Assembly (NCBI RefSeq): GCF_900102815.1
Contig: NZ_FNGF01000003.1
Span: 124,001 to 188,000 of the forward strand
Origin: Glycomyces sambucus
Lineage (GTDB): Bacteria; Actinomycetota; Actinomycetes; Mycobacteriales; Micromonosporaceae
Direction: 5' to 3'
DNA length: 64,000 nt
The position numbers and the translations under genes are program-made. Shown here one piece after another: positions 34,185-42,978 of this stretch. The notes beneath the pieces are model-generated. The model was not told the DNA's origin. It saw only the letters and a program-made list of their open reading frames with translations, and did not search any database. Numbering within the stretch: the first letter of the stretch is position 1; each line of letters opens with the position of its first letter.

Positions 34185-34904
34185 TCACGGGCGCCGGGCG
34201 AGCAGGGCCTCGGCGACGGCGAGGTCCGCCGGTTCGGTCACCTTCAGGTTGCGCTCGCTGCCCGCGACGGTGCGGACGGGGACGTCGGGCCGGTACCGCA
34301 GGACCACCGAGCAGTCGTCGGTCGGCGTGAAGCCCGGGTCGGCCGCCGCGGCCTCGTGCGCCGCGGCGATGAGCCCCAGGTGGAAGCCCTGCGGGGTCTG
34401 GACGCGGGCGAGCCGCGACCGGTCGGGGACGGCGGTGATGCGGCCGTCGGCGACCTCCACGACCGTATCGGAGGACGGTATCGCCGCAGTTACGGCCTTG
34501 TTCACGGCGAGTTCACCGGCGACCGCGGCGATGATCTCGCCGGTCACCAGCATCCGCGCGGCGTCGTGCAGGAGCAGGCGCGTGTCCGGGCCCGACCAGG
34601 GCTGGGACCGCGTCCAGCGGATCGCGGCGACGGACGAGGCGGCGCGGGTGGCGCCTCCCGCGATCACCGCGGAGAGTTTTGTCACATTCGCGGCTTTGGC
34701 AATGACCCGGGCCGTTTCGTGGTGGCCCTCGGCCATGACGAGCACGATCCGGTCGACCGCCGGGCTCGCCTCGAACGCCTCCAGCGTGTGCCGGAGCACC
34801 GGCTTGCCCGCGACCTCCAGGAACTGCTTCGGGACCGCGGCGCCCATGCGGGCCCCGGTCCCCCCGGCGAGCACCGCCGCGACGGTCGGCTGGTCGGTCG
34901 GCAC
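34185..34904 (-). CDS. IspD/TarI-family cytidylyltransferase
   Basis: From the GTG at 34904 (GGGAGA upstream) the protein has 239 residues. It shows AAVLAGGTGARMGAAVPKQF (CTP-binding loop), LLHDAARMLVTGEIIA, IPSSDTVVEV, ARVQTPQGFHLGLIAAAH, TDDCSVVLRY and GSERNLKVTEPADL. These are shared by IspD (isoprenoid MEP pathway) and TarI (ribitol-5-phosphate cytidylyltransferase for wall teichoic acid). The polymer context and TagF-like neighbours favour TarI-like function, but no TarJ reductase is present and isolated ispD genes are common. I leave the symbol open. Confidence 0.75.
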   Translation of the reverse strand: MPTDQPTVAAVLAGGTGARMGAAVPKQFLEVAGKPVLRHTLEAFEASPAVDRIVLVMAEGHHETARVIAKAANVTKLSAVIAGGATRAASSVAAIRWTRSQPWSGPDTRLLLHDAARMLVTGEIIAAVAGELAVNKAVTAAIPSSDTVVEVADGRITAVPDRSRLARVQTPQGFHLGLIAAAHEAAAADPGFTPTDDCSVVLRYRPDVPVRTVAGSERNLKVTEPADLAVAEALLARRP

Positions 34905-34950
34905 GGCGGTTCTCCCGGTCTCGGCGGTCGTCTGCCGGACCAATCTACGT

Positions 34951-34984
34951 CCCGGCGGGCCCCGCGCGAGCGGGGCCCGCCGGG
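34951..34984 (-). terminator. Hairpin terminator after the GT4 gene at 34995
   Basis: A perfect 15-bp stem (CCCGGCGGGCCCCGC at 34951-34965, complement at 34970-34984) with a GCGA loop follows the stop of the minus-strand GT4 gene. Confidence 0.85.
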
Positions 34985-34994
34985 CGCGGCGTCC

Positions 34995-36167
34995 TTACTT
35001 CCCCCGCGCGGCGAGGGCCTTCTCGAACACGGCCACGTGCCCGCCCACGACGTTGCCGGGCTCGAACCGCTTGGCCGTCTCCAGGGCCGCGTCGGCGAGC
35101 TTGCGCCGCAGGGCCGGGTCGGACATGAGGCTCCGCAGCGCCTTCGCGAGGTCGGCGGGGTCCTGCGGCTCGACGAGCAGGCCGTTCTCGCCGGTGCGGA
35201 TGAGCTCCAGCGGGCCGTGCTTGACGGCGCTGCACACCACCGGGAGCCCGGCGGCCATGGCCTCGACGATGACGAGCCCGAACGGCTCGAAGCGCGAGGG
35301 GATCGCGGCGATCGACGCCTTGCCCCACTCGGCGTCGAGCGGGGTCTTGGGCCCGGGCAGGTCGATCCGGCCGTCGAGCCCGAGTTCGGTCACCATGCCC
35401 TGCAGGCGCTCCCGGTCGCGGCCGCGGCCGAAGATCCGCACCTGCCACTCCGGGAAGTCGTCGGCGAGCTCGGCGAACGCCTTGATGAGGATGTCGAAGC
35501 CCTTCATCCCCGTGACCCGGCCGGCGGTCATGATGAGCGGCCGCGTCAGGTCCGAGGGCGGCTCGGGGTTGGCCGGGATCGAGTTGGGGACGTAGGCGAT
35601 CTTGTCCACCAGTTCGGGATACGCGGCCCGGTACGCCTTCGTGTCGGCCTCGGTGATCGTGACGATCGCGTCGAGCCTGCCGTACTCGGCGTCCATGTGC
35701 TTGCGGATGTTGGCCCGGTAGTTGTCCAGGAACATGTGCTCCTGGCCGACCATCGCGTACTTCTCGGGCCGCCCGTACTTCGTCATGTACAGGTTCACCG
35801 ACACCTGCGTGCCCACGGCGACGTCGGTGTCGAGTCGCTTGAGGTACTTCTTCACCTTCAGGTCGAGCAGTTCCGAGGACTCGCCCTGGTTGTTCACCTG
35901 GTCGGCGTCGAGGAATGAGGGCCGATTGGCGTGCCAGCGCTCCAGGAAGGACAGTTTGTCGCCGCCGTTCGACGGTTTGCGGACGTCCCACAGGTGCACC
36001 ACTTTGATCCGCGGGTCGAGCGGGAACGCGGTCTTCTTCCTGGACCGCACAAAGGAGCAGATGGTGACGTCGTGACCCAGTGCCACCAGCGCGTCCGCCG
36101 TGTTGATGGTGGTCTTGATCGTCCCTCCGATGCCCCAGAGGTTACGGACCAGAAATGTGATTCTCAT
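34995..36167 (-). CDS. GT4-type glycosyltransferase
   Basis: From the ATG at 36167 the enzyme has 390 residues. It opens with MRITFLVRNLWGIGGTIKTT, where GGT forms the GT-B glycine loop. It carries MVGQEHMFLDNYRANIRKHM in the acceptor half, then MTAGRVTGMKGFDILIKAF, FGRGRDRE, and the E-x7-E element RFEPFGLVIVEAMAAGLPVV. This is the arrangement of family-4 glycosyltransferases in teichoic-acid and capsule clusters. The longer frame to 36356 was rejected for lack of family sequence and proximity to the topA terminator. It is a single-gene unit closed by a hairpin. Confidence 0.87.
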   Translation of the reverse strand: MRITFLVRNLWGIGGTIKTTINTADALVALGHDVTICSFVRSRKKTAFPLDPRIKVVHLWDVRKPSNGGDKLSFLERWHANRPSFLDADQVNNQGESSELLDLKVKKYLKRLDTDVAVGTQVSVNLYMTKYGRPEKYAMVGQEHMFLDNYRANIRKHMDAEYGRLDAIVTITEADTKAYRAAYPELVDKIAYVPNSIPANPEPPSDLTRPLIMTAGRVTGMKGFDILIKAFAELADDFPEWQVRIFGRGRDRERLQGMVTELGLDGRIDLPGPKTPLDAEWGKASIAAIPSRFEPFGLVIVEAMAAGLPVVCSAVKHGPLELIRTGENGLLVEPQDPADLAKALRSLMSDPALRRKLADAALETAKRFEPGNVVGGHVAVFEKALAARGK

Positions 36168-36392
36168 ATACTCGAAACCCGCTTTCGAAGCAATGGTGCA
36201 TTCAGTCGCAGAGGACATGCCGCGCTCGTCGTCGAGCCGTTCCCCACAGATCCTTGACGCGCCCGCGCACGCCCGGGGTTGCATCGGGGCGGCATTCAGT
36301 TTACGGCGGGTTGAACGGTAGGAGGACTCACCGAGGCCAGGCGTGGCGGGTGACATCCGGATGTCGGATACGACACAGGAACGCTATAGCGA

Positions 36393-36427
36393 AGGGCCCG
36401 GTCCCGCGCAATGCGGAACCGGGCCCT
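36393..36427 (-). terminator. Hairpin terminator of topA
   Basis: AGGGCCCGGT (36393-36402) pairs with ACCGGGCCCT (36418-36427). Further partly paired bases (CCCGC/GCGGA) extend the stem around a short AT-containing loop. It lies ten bases after the topA stop on the minus strand. Confidence 0.8.
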
Positions 36428-36436
36428 CGAAAGCGC

Positions 36437-39199
36437 TCATTCGCCGGAGGCGGCCTTCTTCGCGGCCTTCTTGGCGGTCGATTTCGCCGCCGTCTTCTTC
36501 ACCGCGGCCTTCTTCACCGTCGCCTTCTTCGCGGTCTTCTTGGCGGCGGTCTTCTTCGCGGCGGTCTTCTTGGCCGCCTTCTTCGCGGTCTTCTTCGCCG
36601 GGACCGCCCCCGAGGCGACCTTCTCGCGGCGCTCGGCGAGGAGCTCGGCGGCGCGGTCGATCGTCAGGTCCTCGACCGAGTCGGTCTTGCGGATCGAGGC
36701 GTTGGTCTCGCCGTCGGTCACGTACGGGCCGAAGCGCCCGTCCTTGAGCGTGACCTCCTTGCCCGTCACCGGGTCGGGGCCGAGTTCCTTGAGGAGCGTC
36801 TGCGCGCGCTGCTGGCGCCCGCGCGTCTTCGGCTGCGCCAAGAGCTTCTCGGCCTCTTCGAGGGTCAGCGTGAACAGCTGCTCCTCGCGGTCGAGGGACC
36901 GGTAGTCCCGGCCCTTCTTGACGTAGGGCCCGTGCGGGCCCAGGCCCGTGCGGATCTCCTCGCCCTCGCCGTCCTTGCCGACCAGGCGCGGCAGCGTCAG
37001 CAGCCGCACCGCGTCGTCCAGGGTCAGCTCGGAGAGCTTCTGCCCGGTCAGCAGCGAGGACGACTTCTCCCCGGAGGTGACGTACGGGCCGTACCGGCCG
37101 CTCTTGGCGTACACCGGCTCCCCGGTCTCGGGGTGCGTGCCCAGCTCGCCCTCGGCCGAGCCGAGCTCGTACAGCTCCTCGACCTTCGCGGCGGTGAGCT
37201 CGTCGGGCGCGACGGACTCGGGCACCGAGACCCGCTCCCCGGGCTCGCCCGCCTCGGCCTGCGCGGGCGTCGTGCGCTCCAGGTAGGGCCCGTAGCGGCC
37301 CACGCGGGCGACGACCTGCCGCTGCTGCTCGTCGGTGTAGAGGGGGATCGAGTTGACCTGGCGCGCGTCGATCTTCGCCAGCTCCTCCTCGACCATGTGC
37401 CGCAGCCCGCCCGAGGCGGCCACGGTGCCCTCCTTGTCCTTGCCGCCGAAGTAGAACCTGCGCAGGAACTGCTCGCGCGACTCCTGCCCGGCGGCGACCT
37501 GGTCGAGCTCGTCCTCCATCCCGGCGGTGAAGTCGTAGTCCACCAGGCGCGGGAAGTGGCGCTCCAGGAGGCCCACGACCGCGAACGCCCGGAAGGCCGG
37601 CACGAGCGCCTGGCCCTTCTTGAAGACGTACTCGCGGTCCTGGATGGTCTGCATGATCGAGGCGTACGTCGAGGGCCGGCCGATGCCGCGCTCCTCCAGG
37701 GCCTTGACCAGGCTCGCCTCGGTGTAGCGGGCGGGCGGCTGGGTGGTGTGCCCGGCCGCTTCGAGGCCCTTCTCGACGAGGTGCTGGCGCTCGGCGAGCT
37801 CGGGGAGGCGCTTCTCCGCGTCGTCGGCGTCGCCCTCCTCGATGGACTCGACGTAGGCGAGCAGGAAGCCCGGGTTCGTGATCGTCTTGCCGGAGGCGCC
37901 GAAGTCGGCCTCCTCGCCCTGGGCGGTGACGGCCCTGGTGCGCACCGAGGTCGAGTTCCCGGTCGCGTCGACCATCTGGGAGGCGAGCGTGCGCCGCCAG
38001 ATGAGCTCGTAGACCCGATACTCCTCGGCGGAGAGCTGGGACTTGATCTGGTTCGGGGTCTTGAACGCGTCGCCGGCGGGCCGGATGGCCTCGTGCGCCT
38101 CCTGCGCGTTCTTGACCTTCCGCGCGTAGTGGCGCGGCTCGGCGGGCACGTACTGCGCGCCGTAGAGCTGCGCGGCCTGCGCGCGGGCGGCGTTGATCGC
38201 CGTCGCCGACAGGTTCGTGGAGTCGGTCCGCATATAGGTGATGTGGCCGTTCTCGTAGAGCCGCTGGGCGACCCGCATGACCTGCGCGCTGGAGAGGCGG
38301 AGCTTGCGCCCGGCCTCCTGCTGGAGCGTCGAGGTGATGAACGGCGGGTACGGGCGGCGCCGGTACGGCTTCTTGTCGACCTTGAGGACGGTGAAGTCGC
38401 GGCCCTCCAGGCGCCCGGCCAGGCCGCGTGCGCCCGCCTCGTCGAGGTGGACGACGTTGCCCCGGGCGGTGCCGGTGGCGGCGTCGAAGTCCTTGCCGGT
38501 GGCGACCCGGTCGCCGTCGAGGGCGATGAGCGTGGCCTTGAACCGCTCGTCCTCGCCCGTGGCGAGGTTCGCGGTCACGTCCCAGTAGTCGGCGGCGTGG
38601 AACGCCATGCGGGCGCGCTCGCGCTCGACGATGAGCCGGGTCGCGACCGACTGGACGCGGCCGGCCGACAGGCGCGGCATGACCTTCTTCCACAGGACCG
38701 GGCTGACCTCGTAGCCGTAGAGGCGGTCGAGGATGCGCCGCGCCTCCTGGGCGTCGACGAGGTCCTGGTTGAGCTCGCGCGGGTTCGCGGCGGCCTCGGC
38801 GATCGCGGCCGGGGTGATCTCGTGGAAGACCATCCGCTTGACCGGGATCTTCGGTTTCAGGGTCTCCAGGAGGTGCCAGGCGATGGCCTCCCCCTCGCGG
38901 TCCTCATCGGTGGCGAGGAAGAGCTCGTCGACCTCCGCGAGGTAGCCCTTGAGCTTCTTGACGTGCGCGGAGCGGTCGGGGTTGACGATGTACAGCGGCG
39001 CGAACTCGTTGTCGACGTCCACCCCCAGCCGCGACCAGGCCTTGTCCTTGTACTTGGCCGGGATCTCCTTCGCGCTGCGCGGGAGGTCGCGGATGTGCCC
39101 GAGGGAGGAGTCGACGATGTACCCGCTGCCGAGGTAGGAGGCGATCGTCTTGGCCTTCGCCGGGGACTCGACGATGACCAGGCGTTTGATGTCCGGCAC
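36437..39199 (-). CDS. topA: DNA topoisomerase I (type IA)
   Basis: From the GTG at 39199 (GGTGGGAGCA upstream) the enzyme has 920 residues and relaxes negative supercoils. The Toprim domain starts KRLVIVESPAKAKTIASYLG and contains TDEDREGEAIAWHL. The active-site tyrosine lies in HITYMRTDSTNLS near residue 320. C-terminal zinc-finger-less repeats of the form GRYGPYV occur several times (for example RVGRYGPYLERTTP, SGRYGPYVTSGEK, LGPHGPYVKKG, DGRFGPYVTDGET). The last 55 residues are Lys/Ala repeats, as in other actinobacterial TopA proteins. The gene order topA-hppA-bldG-helicase matches Streptomyces. Confidence 0.95.
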   Translation of the reverse strand: MPDIKRLVIVESPAKAKTIASYLGSGYIVDSSLGHIRDLPRSAKEIPAKYKDKAWSRLGVDVDNEFAPLYIVNPDRSAHVKKLKGYLAEVDELFLATDEDREGEAIAWHLLETLKPKIPVKRMVFHEITPAAIAEAAANPRELNQDLVDAQEARRILDRLYGYEVSPVLWKKVMPRLSAGRVQSVATRLIVERERARMAFHAADYWDVTANLATGEDERFKATLIALDGDRVATGKDFDAATGTARGNVVHLDEAGARGLAGRLEGRDFTVLKVDKKPYRRRPYPPFITSTLQQEAGRKLRLSSAQVMRVAQRLYENGHITYMRTDSTNLSATAINAARAQAAQLYGAQYVPAEPRHYARKVKNAQEAHEAIRPAGDAFKTPNQIKSQLSAEEYRVYELIWRRTLASQMVDATGNSTSVRTRAVTAQGEEADFGASGKTITNPGFLLAYVESIEEGDADDAEKRLPELAERQHLVEKGLEAAGHTTQPPARYTEASLVKALEERGIGRPSTYASIMQTIQDREYVFKKGQALVPAFRAFAVVGLLERHFPRLVDYDFTAGMEDELDQVAAGQESREQFLRRFYFGGKDKEGTVAASGGLRHMVEEELAKIDARQVNSIPLYTDEQQRQVVARVGRYGPYLERTTPAQAEAGEPGERVSVPESVAPDELTAAKVEELYELGSAEGELGTHPETGEPVYAKSGRYGPYVTSGEKSSSLLTGQKLSELTLDDAVRLLTLPRLVGKDGEGEEIRTGLGPHGPYVKKGRDYRSLDREEQLFTLTLEEAEKLLAQPKTRGRQQRAQTLLKELGPDPVTGKEVTLKDGRFGPYVTDGETNASIRKTDSVEDLTIDRAAELLAERREKVASGAVPAKKTAKKAAKKTAAKKTAAKKTAKKATVKKAAVKKTAAKSTAKKAAKKAASGE
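36446..36605. repeat. Degenerate repeats encoding the Lys/Ala tail of TopA
   Basis: Tandem variants of GCGGTCTTCTTC/GCGGCCTTCTTG (12-15 bp units on the plus strand) encode the AKK/TAKKA repeats of the TopA C-terminus. Lysine is almost always AAG, so the DNA itself is repetitive. Confidence 0.75.
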
Positions 39200-39280
39200 T
39201 GCTCCCACCGTTCCACTCGGAAAATGCACTCGAATCGTTACGGTAGCTCACGCTTCCGCACTGCGTCCCCTGAGTATGGG

Positions 39281-39309
39281 TGTGCCCCGTTCCGATGGAA
39301 CGGGGCACA
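39281..39309 (-). terminator. Hairpin terminator of hppA
   Basis: A perfect 13-bp stem (TGTGCCCCGTTCC at 39281-39293, complement at 39297-39309) with a GAT loop lies downstream of the hppA stop and upstream of topA. Confidence 0.85.
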
Positions 39310-39365
39310 CGCCGATTGATCGACCCGAAGCGGCGGCGCCGCGGCGCCGTCGCGCGGTCGGGTCG

Positions 39366-41699
39366 CTAACCGACCTCGACCGACTCGCGCTGCTCCGGGG
39401 CGCGGGCTTCCCCCGCCTCCACCACCGCGGACCGGCGCTTGGAGACGAGGATCGCGGCCACGAGCGCGGCCACGGCGACGCCCGCGATGATCCAGCGGAC
39501 CGGGCTCCCGGCCTCGCCGCCGACGCCGTCGACCGTGTAGACGACCACGGCCGGGGCGATGATGAGGCTCACCAGGTTCATGACCTTGAGGAGCGGGTTG
39601 ATGGCCGGGCCGGCGGTGTCCTTGAACGGGTCGCCGACCGTGTCGCCGATGACCGCCGCGGCGTGGGCCTCGGAGCCCTTGCCGCCGTGGTTGCCGTCCT
39701 CGACGTCCTTCTTCGCGTTGTCCCAGGCGCCGCCGGAGTTCGCGAGCATGACGGCCATGAGCACGCCGCACGCGATCGCGCCGGCGAGGTAGGCCGCGAG
39801 CGGGCCCACGCCGAGGCCGAAGCCGACCGCGATCGGCGCGGTGATGGCGAGCAGGCCCGGGGTGACCAGCTCGCGCTGGGCGTCGCGGGTGCAGATGTCG
39901 ACCACGCGGCCGTACTCGGGCCGCTGCGTGCCCTCCATGATCCCGGGGAAGCGCGCGAACTGGTCGCGGACCTCGTTGACGACCGAGCCCGCGGAGCGGG
40001 CGACGGCGTTGACGGCGAGGCCGGAGAACAGGAACACGACGCTCGCGCCGATGATGAAGCCCACGATGTTGACCGGGTCGGCGATGTTCAGGGTCTCGAA
40101 CAGCGCGCCGCCCGCGAGGCCCTCGGAGGCCACCGCGTCGGTGTAGGAGCCGAACAGGGCGGTCGCGGCCAGGACCGCGGTCGCGATCGCGATGCCCTTG
40201 GTGATCGCCTTGGTGGTGTTGCCGACCGCGTCGAGGTCGGTGAGCGTCCGGGCGGCGTCGCCCTCGACGTCGCCGGACATCTCCGCGACGCCCTGCGCGT
40301 TGTCGCTGATGGGCCCGAAGGTGTCCATGGCGACGATGACGCCGACGGTGGTGAGCAGGCCGCAGCCGGCCAGCGCCACCGCGAACAGGCTGACGAGGAA
40401 GACCCCGCCGCCGAGCAGGTACGCGCCCAGGATCGCGGCGGCGATGGTCAGCGCGGTGTAGACGGCCGACTCCAGGCCGAGCGAGAAGCCCGAGAGGATG
40501 TTGGTGGCCGCGCCGGTGCGGGTCGAGGCCGAGACCGTCTTCGTGGGCTTGTAGCGGGTGTCGGTGTAGTAGCCGGTGAGCGCGAGGATCGCGGCGGCCA
40601 GGGCGATGCCGATGAGGACCGAGACGACGGCGAGGACCTGCGGGTTCACCGGGATGGCGGCGATGTCGTCGGCGGAGATCTTGCCGCCGAGGTCCGACCA
40701 GGAGGACGGGACGTACCAGAACACCGCGGCGGCGGTGAGGATCGCGGCCGCGACGGCGGAGATGTAGAACGCGCGGTTGATCGCGGTCAGGCCAGAGGCG
40801 TCGGAGGCGCGCATGCGGGTGATGATGACGCCGAGGATCGCGCAGACGATGCCGACGGAGGCGACCAGCAGCGGCAGGACCAGGCCGGTCTCGCCGAAGG
40901 CGGCGCGGCCGAGGATGAGGCTCGCGACGAGGACGACGGCGTAGGACTCGAAGAGGTCCGCGGCCATGCCGGCGCAGTCGCCGACGTTGTCGCCCACGTT
41001 GTCGGCGATGGTCGCCGGGTTGCGCGGGTCGTCCTCGGGGATGCCCTGCTCGACCTTGCCGACCAGGTCGGCGCCGACGTCGGCGGCCTTGGTGAAGATG
41101 CCGCCGCCGACGCGCATGAACATGGCGAGGAGGGCGGCGCCGAAGCCGAAGCCCTCCAGGACCACGGGGGCGTCGCCGCGGTAGACGTAGACCACGACGG
41201 CCGCGCCGAGCAGGCCCAGGCCGACGGTGAGGAAGCCGACCACGCCGCCGGTGCGGAAGGCCAGGTGCATGGCGGTGGTGGGGTTGCCGTCGCGGGCGGC
41301 GGAGGCGACGCGCACGTTCGCGCGGGTGGCCATGTTCATGCCGGCCCAGCCGATGAACGAGCTGAACAGGGCGCCCACGATGAAGAAGAGGCTCCGTCCA
41401 ACGCGGACGTCGGTGCCGCCCTCGGCCGGGAGCAGGAAGAGCAGCACCACGGCGATGACGACGAAGATCCCGAGCGCCTTGAACTGGCGCCGCAGGTAGG
41501 CGGAGGCGCCTTCCTGGACGGCGCCGGAGATCTCCCGCATCTTGTCGGTGCCGGTGCCGGCCTTCAGGATGCTCTTGACGAGCGCCGCGGCGCCGCCGAG
41601 CGCGATGAGCGCCAGGGCGGCCGCGAGCACGACGAGGCTGAGGTTCGCGCCCTCGAGCGCGCCTACGCCCTCGTCGCCGTTGGCGAGCAACGTATGCAT
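39366..41699 (-). CDS. hppA: Membrane-bound proton-translocating pyrophosphatase
   Basis: The 777-residue polytopic enzyme couples PPi hydrolysis to proton pumping in the cytoplasmic membrane. Signatures include FTKAADVGADLVGKVEQGIP (substrate/Mg binding) with IADNVGDNVGDCAGMAADLF. A C-terminal NSGGAWDNAKKDVEDG and VIGDTVGDPFKDTAGPAINP complete the second acidic cluster. AVGNTTKAITKGIAIAT has lysine and threonine where K+-dependent enzymes have alanine and glycine/alanine, so it is predicted K+-independent. The ATG at 41699 follows a strong GGAGGA site. The hairpin at 39281 ends the transcript. Confidence 0.95.
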   Translation of the reverse strand: MHTLLANGDEGVGALEGANLSLVVLAAALALIALGGAAALVKSILKAGTGTDKMREISGAVQEGASAYLRRQFKALGIFVVIAVVLLFLLPAEGGTDVRVGRSLFFIVGALFSSFIGWAGMNMATRANVRVASAARDGNPTTAMHLAFRTGGVVGFLTVGLGLLGAAVVVYVYRGDAPVVLEGFGFGAALLAMFMRVGGGIFTKAADVGADLVGKVEQGIPEDDPRNPATIADNVGDNVGDCAGMAADLFESYAVVLVASLILGRAAFGETGLVLPLLVASVGIVCAILGVIITRMRASDASGLTAINRAFYISAVAAAILTAAAVFWYVPSSWSDLGGKISADDIAAIPVNPQVLAVVSVLIGIALAAAILALTGYYTDTRYKPTKTVSASTRTGAATNILSGFSLGLESAVYTALTIAAAILGAYLLGGGVFLVSLFAVALAGCGLLTTVGVIVAMDTFGPISDNAQGVAEMSGDVEGDAARTLTDLDAVGNTTKAITKGIAIATAVLAATALFGSYTDAVASEGLAGGALFETLNIADPVNIVGFIIGASVVFLFSGLAVNAVARSAGSVVNEVRDQFARFPGIMEGTQRPEYGRVVDICTRDAQRELVTPGLLAITAPIAVGFGLGVGPLAAYLAGAIACGVLMAVMLANSGGAWDNAKKDVEDGNHGGKGSEAHAAAVIGDTVGDPFKDTAGPAINPLLKVMNLVSLIIAPAVVVYTVDGVGGEAGSPVRWIIAGVAVAALVAAILVSKRRSAVVEAGEARAPEQRESVEVG

Positions 41700-41925
41700 G
41701 TAGTTCCTCCGAACAGAGCTTCTCGGCGGGGCCCGCGGGCTCCGCCGTGGCGAAAGAGCGGCGCAGGCAGGGCGCGCTCGTTCGCGGACACGTAAGGGAC
41801 CGCGCACGGGTGGACGCGGCCGGTGCCGCGCTTGGCGACGCGGCTGGCATAACGTGCGGAGTGTAACGAGATGAGGGCTTTCGGAGTGGGTTCGGTCACG
41901 CCTACGCGCGCGGGTGTCCGGGGCC

Positions 41926-42447
41926 TCAGTGGTCGGCCTGCGAGCCGGAGCCGGGGAGGGGCCAGCTCATGCTCACGGTGGTGCCGCCGTCGGCGCTGGG
42001 ACCGGTCACGACCAGGTCTTCGACCAGTCCGCCGAGGACGATGAGGGTGATCTCCTCGGAGAGGGTGTCCTCTTCGAGCGCGTCGTGATCGTTCGCTCGC
42101 GCATCGCCGCCGACCGTGCCCGCACCGACCCGGTCCCCGGAGCGTGCGCGCAGATCCTGCGCGTTGTCGGTGATTTTCGCAACGAAACGATCACCGATCG
42201 AAAACTCCACGCGCACGAGATCGCGCAGACCGCGGTCCCGGTGCCGCAGGACCGCGCGCGTGCACGCCTCGCCGACGGCCTGGCGCACCTCGTCGAGGAG
42301 GCCGGTGGCCACGCCCGCGTGGGCCGCGACGTCGGCGGCCACGAGCCGGGCGGCCCGCACGTAGGCGGCGGCGGGGGTGAAGGCGAACCGGACCGTCGCC
42401 GGTTCCGGCCGCCTGCCTCCGGAGCGGTCGTGCCTGGAGCCGTTCAC
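41926..42447 (-). CDS. Anti-sigma-factor-like ATPase partner of BldG
   Basis: From a GTG that overlaps the bldG stop (GTGA) the protein has 173 residues. It looks like a GHKL/RsbW-type domain. The N-box position reads GEACTRAV, with arginine (about residue 64) where kinases carry asparagine, and the G1 position reads ITDNAQDL instead of D-x-G. It corresponds in position to the gene next to bldG in Streptomyces, whose product is an anti-sigma factor. Missing ATP/Mg residues suggest it binds partners without phosphorylating BldG. The C-terminus ends in a typical beta-strand (GGTTVSMSWPL). Confidence 0.78.
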   Translation of the reverse strand: MNGSRHDRSGGRRPEPATVRFAFTPAAAYVRAARLVAADVAAHAGVATGLLDEVRQAVGEACTRAVLRHRDRGLRDLVRVEFSIGDRFVAKITDNAQDLRARSGDRVGAGTVGGDARANDHDALEEDTLSEEITLIVLGGLVEDLVVTGPSADGGTTVSMSWPLPGSGSQADH

Positions 42448-42803
42448 TCGCCGGGCACCGCTTCCCGGACGTCCAGGACCTTGTCGAGCCCGGTGAGGTC
42501 CAGGAGCTTGCGGATGCGGGGGTTGGCGCACACGACGACGAGGCTGCCCCCGGCGTCCGAGAGGCGGCGGCGCGCGCCGATGAGGACGCCCAGGCCGGTC
42601 GAGTCGCAGAACTCGGTGGGGGTCAGGTCGATCGCGACCCGCATGCGGCCCTCCGAGGAGAGCTGGCGGACGGCTTCGCGCAGCTGCGGGGCGGTGTACA
42701 TGTCGATCTCGCCGGTGACGCTGATGACGGCGTACTCCCCGACCGTCGACAGGCCCAGTCCCAGTTCGGGCTCGGGCGCCCCGTCGCCTGAAGTTCCCCT
42801 CAC
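42444..42803 (-). CDS. bldG: Anti-anti-sigma factor (STAS domain), BldG orthologue
   Basis: The 119-residue STAS protein starts at a GTG (42803) behind AGGAGAG. After a short acidic leader it reads LGLSTVGEYAVISVTGEIDM, YTAPQLREAV and FCDSTGLGVLIGARRRL, with the DST serine as expected phosphorylation site. Sequence and synteny (hppA - ATPase - bldG, divergent helicase) match Streptomyces bldG, which controls development and stress sigma factors by partner switching. The kinase that phosphorylates it is not in the window. It overlaps the anti-sigma-like gene by four bases. Confidence 0.85.
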   Translation of the reverse strand: MRGTSGDGAPEPELGLGLSTVGEYAVISVTGEIDMYTAPQLREAVRQLSSEGRMRVAIDLTPTEFCDSTGLGVLIGARRRLSDAGGSLVVVCANPRIRKLLDLTGLDKVLDVREAVPGE

Positions 42804-42978
42804 GCCGTCTCTCCTAGCTGGCTGGAGTGTGTCTTGGCCCATAAGCGTACTGCGTTCCGAGTGGACCGGAGCCGGGAGCGTATGACCGAATTGCGGGCGG
42901 GCCGCGGCGGCGGGCGCTGTCGGCGATCGCACGCGCGGCCCCCGGGGCGCTGTCGGCCCGCTGCGGCATCATTGCAGG

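Noticed and set aside
36446-36605. CRISPR-like array
   Set aside because: Repeat units are contiguous, 12-15 bp, have no spacers and encode the Lys/Ala tail of TopA in frame.
36254-39319. 1021-codon plus-strand frame
   Set aside because: It is entirely antisense to topA, which has full family homology. It shows no ribosome binding site or domain.
41663-41899. 78-codon minus-strand frame upstream of hppA
   Set aside because: It overlaps the hppA start and promoter region in another frame, has no ribosome binding site and no family-like sequence.
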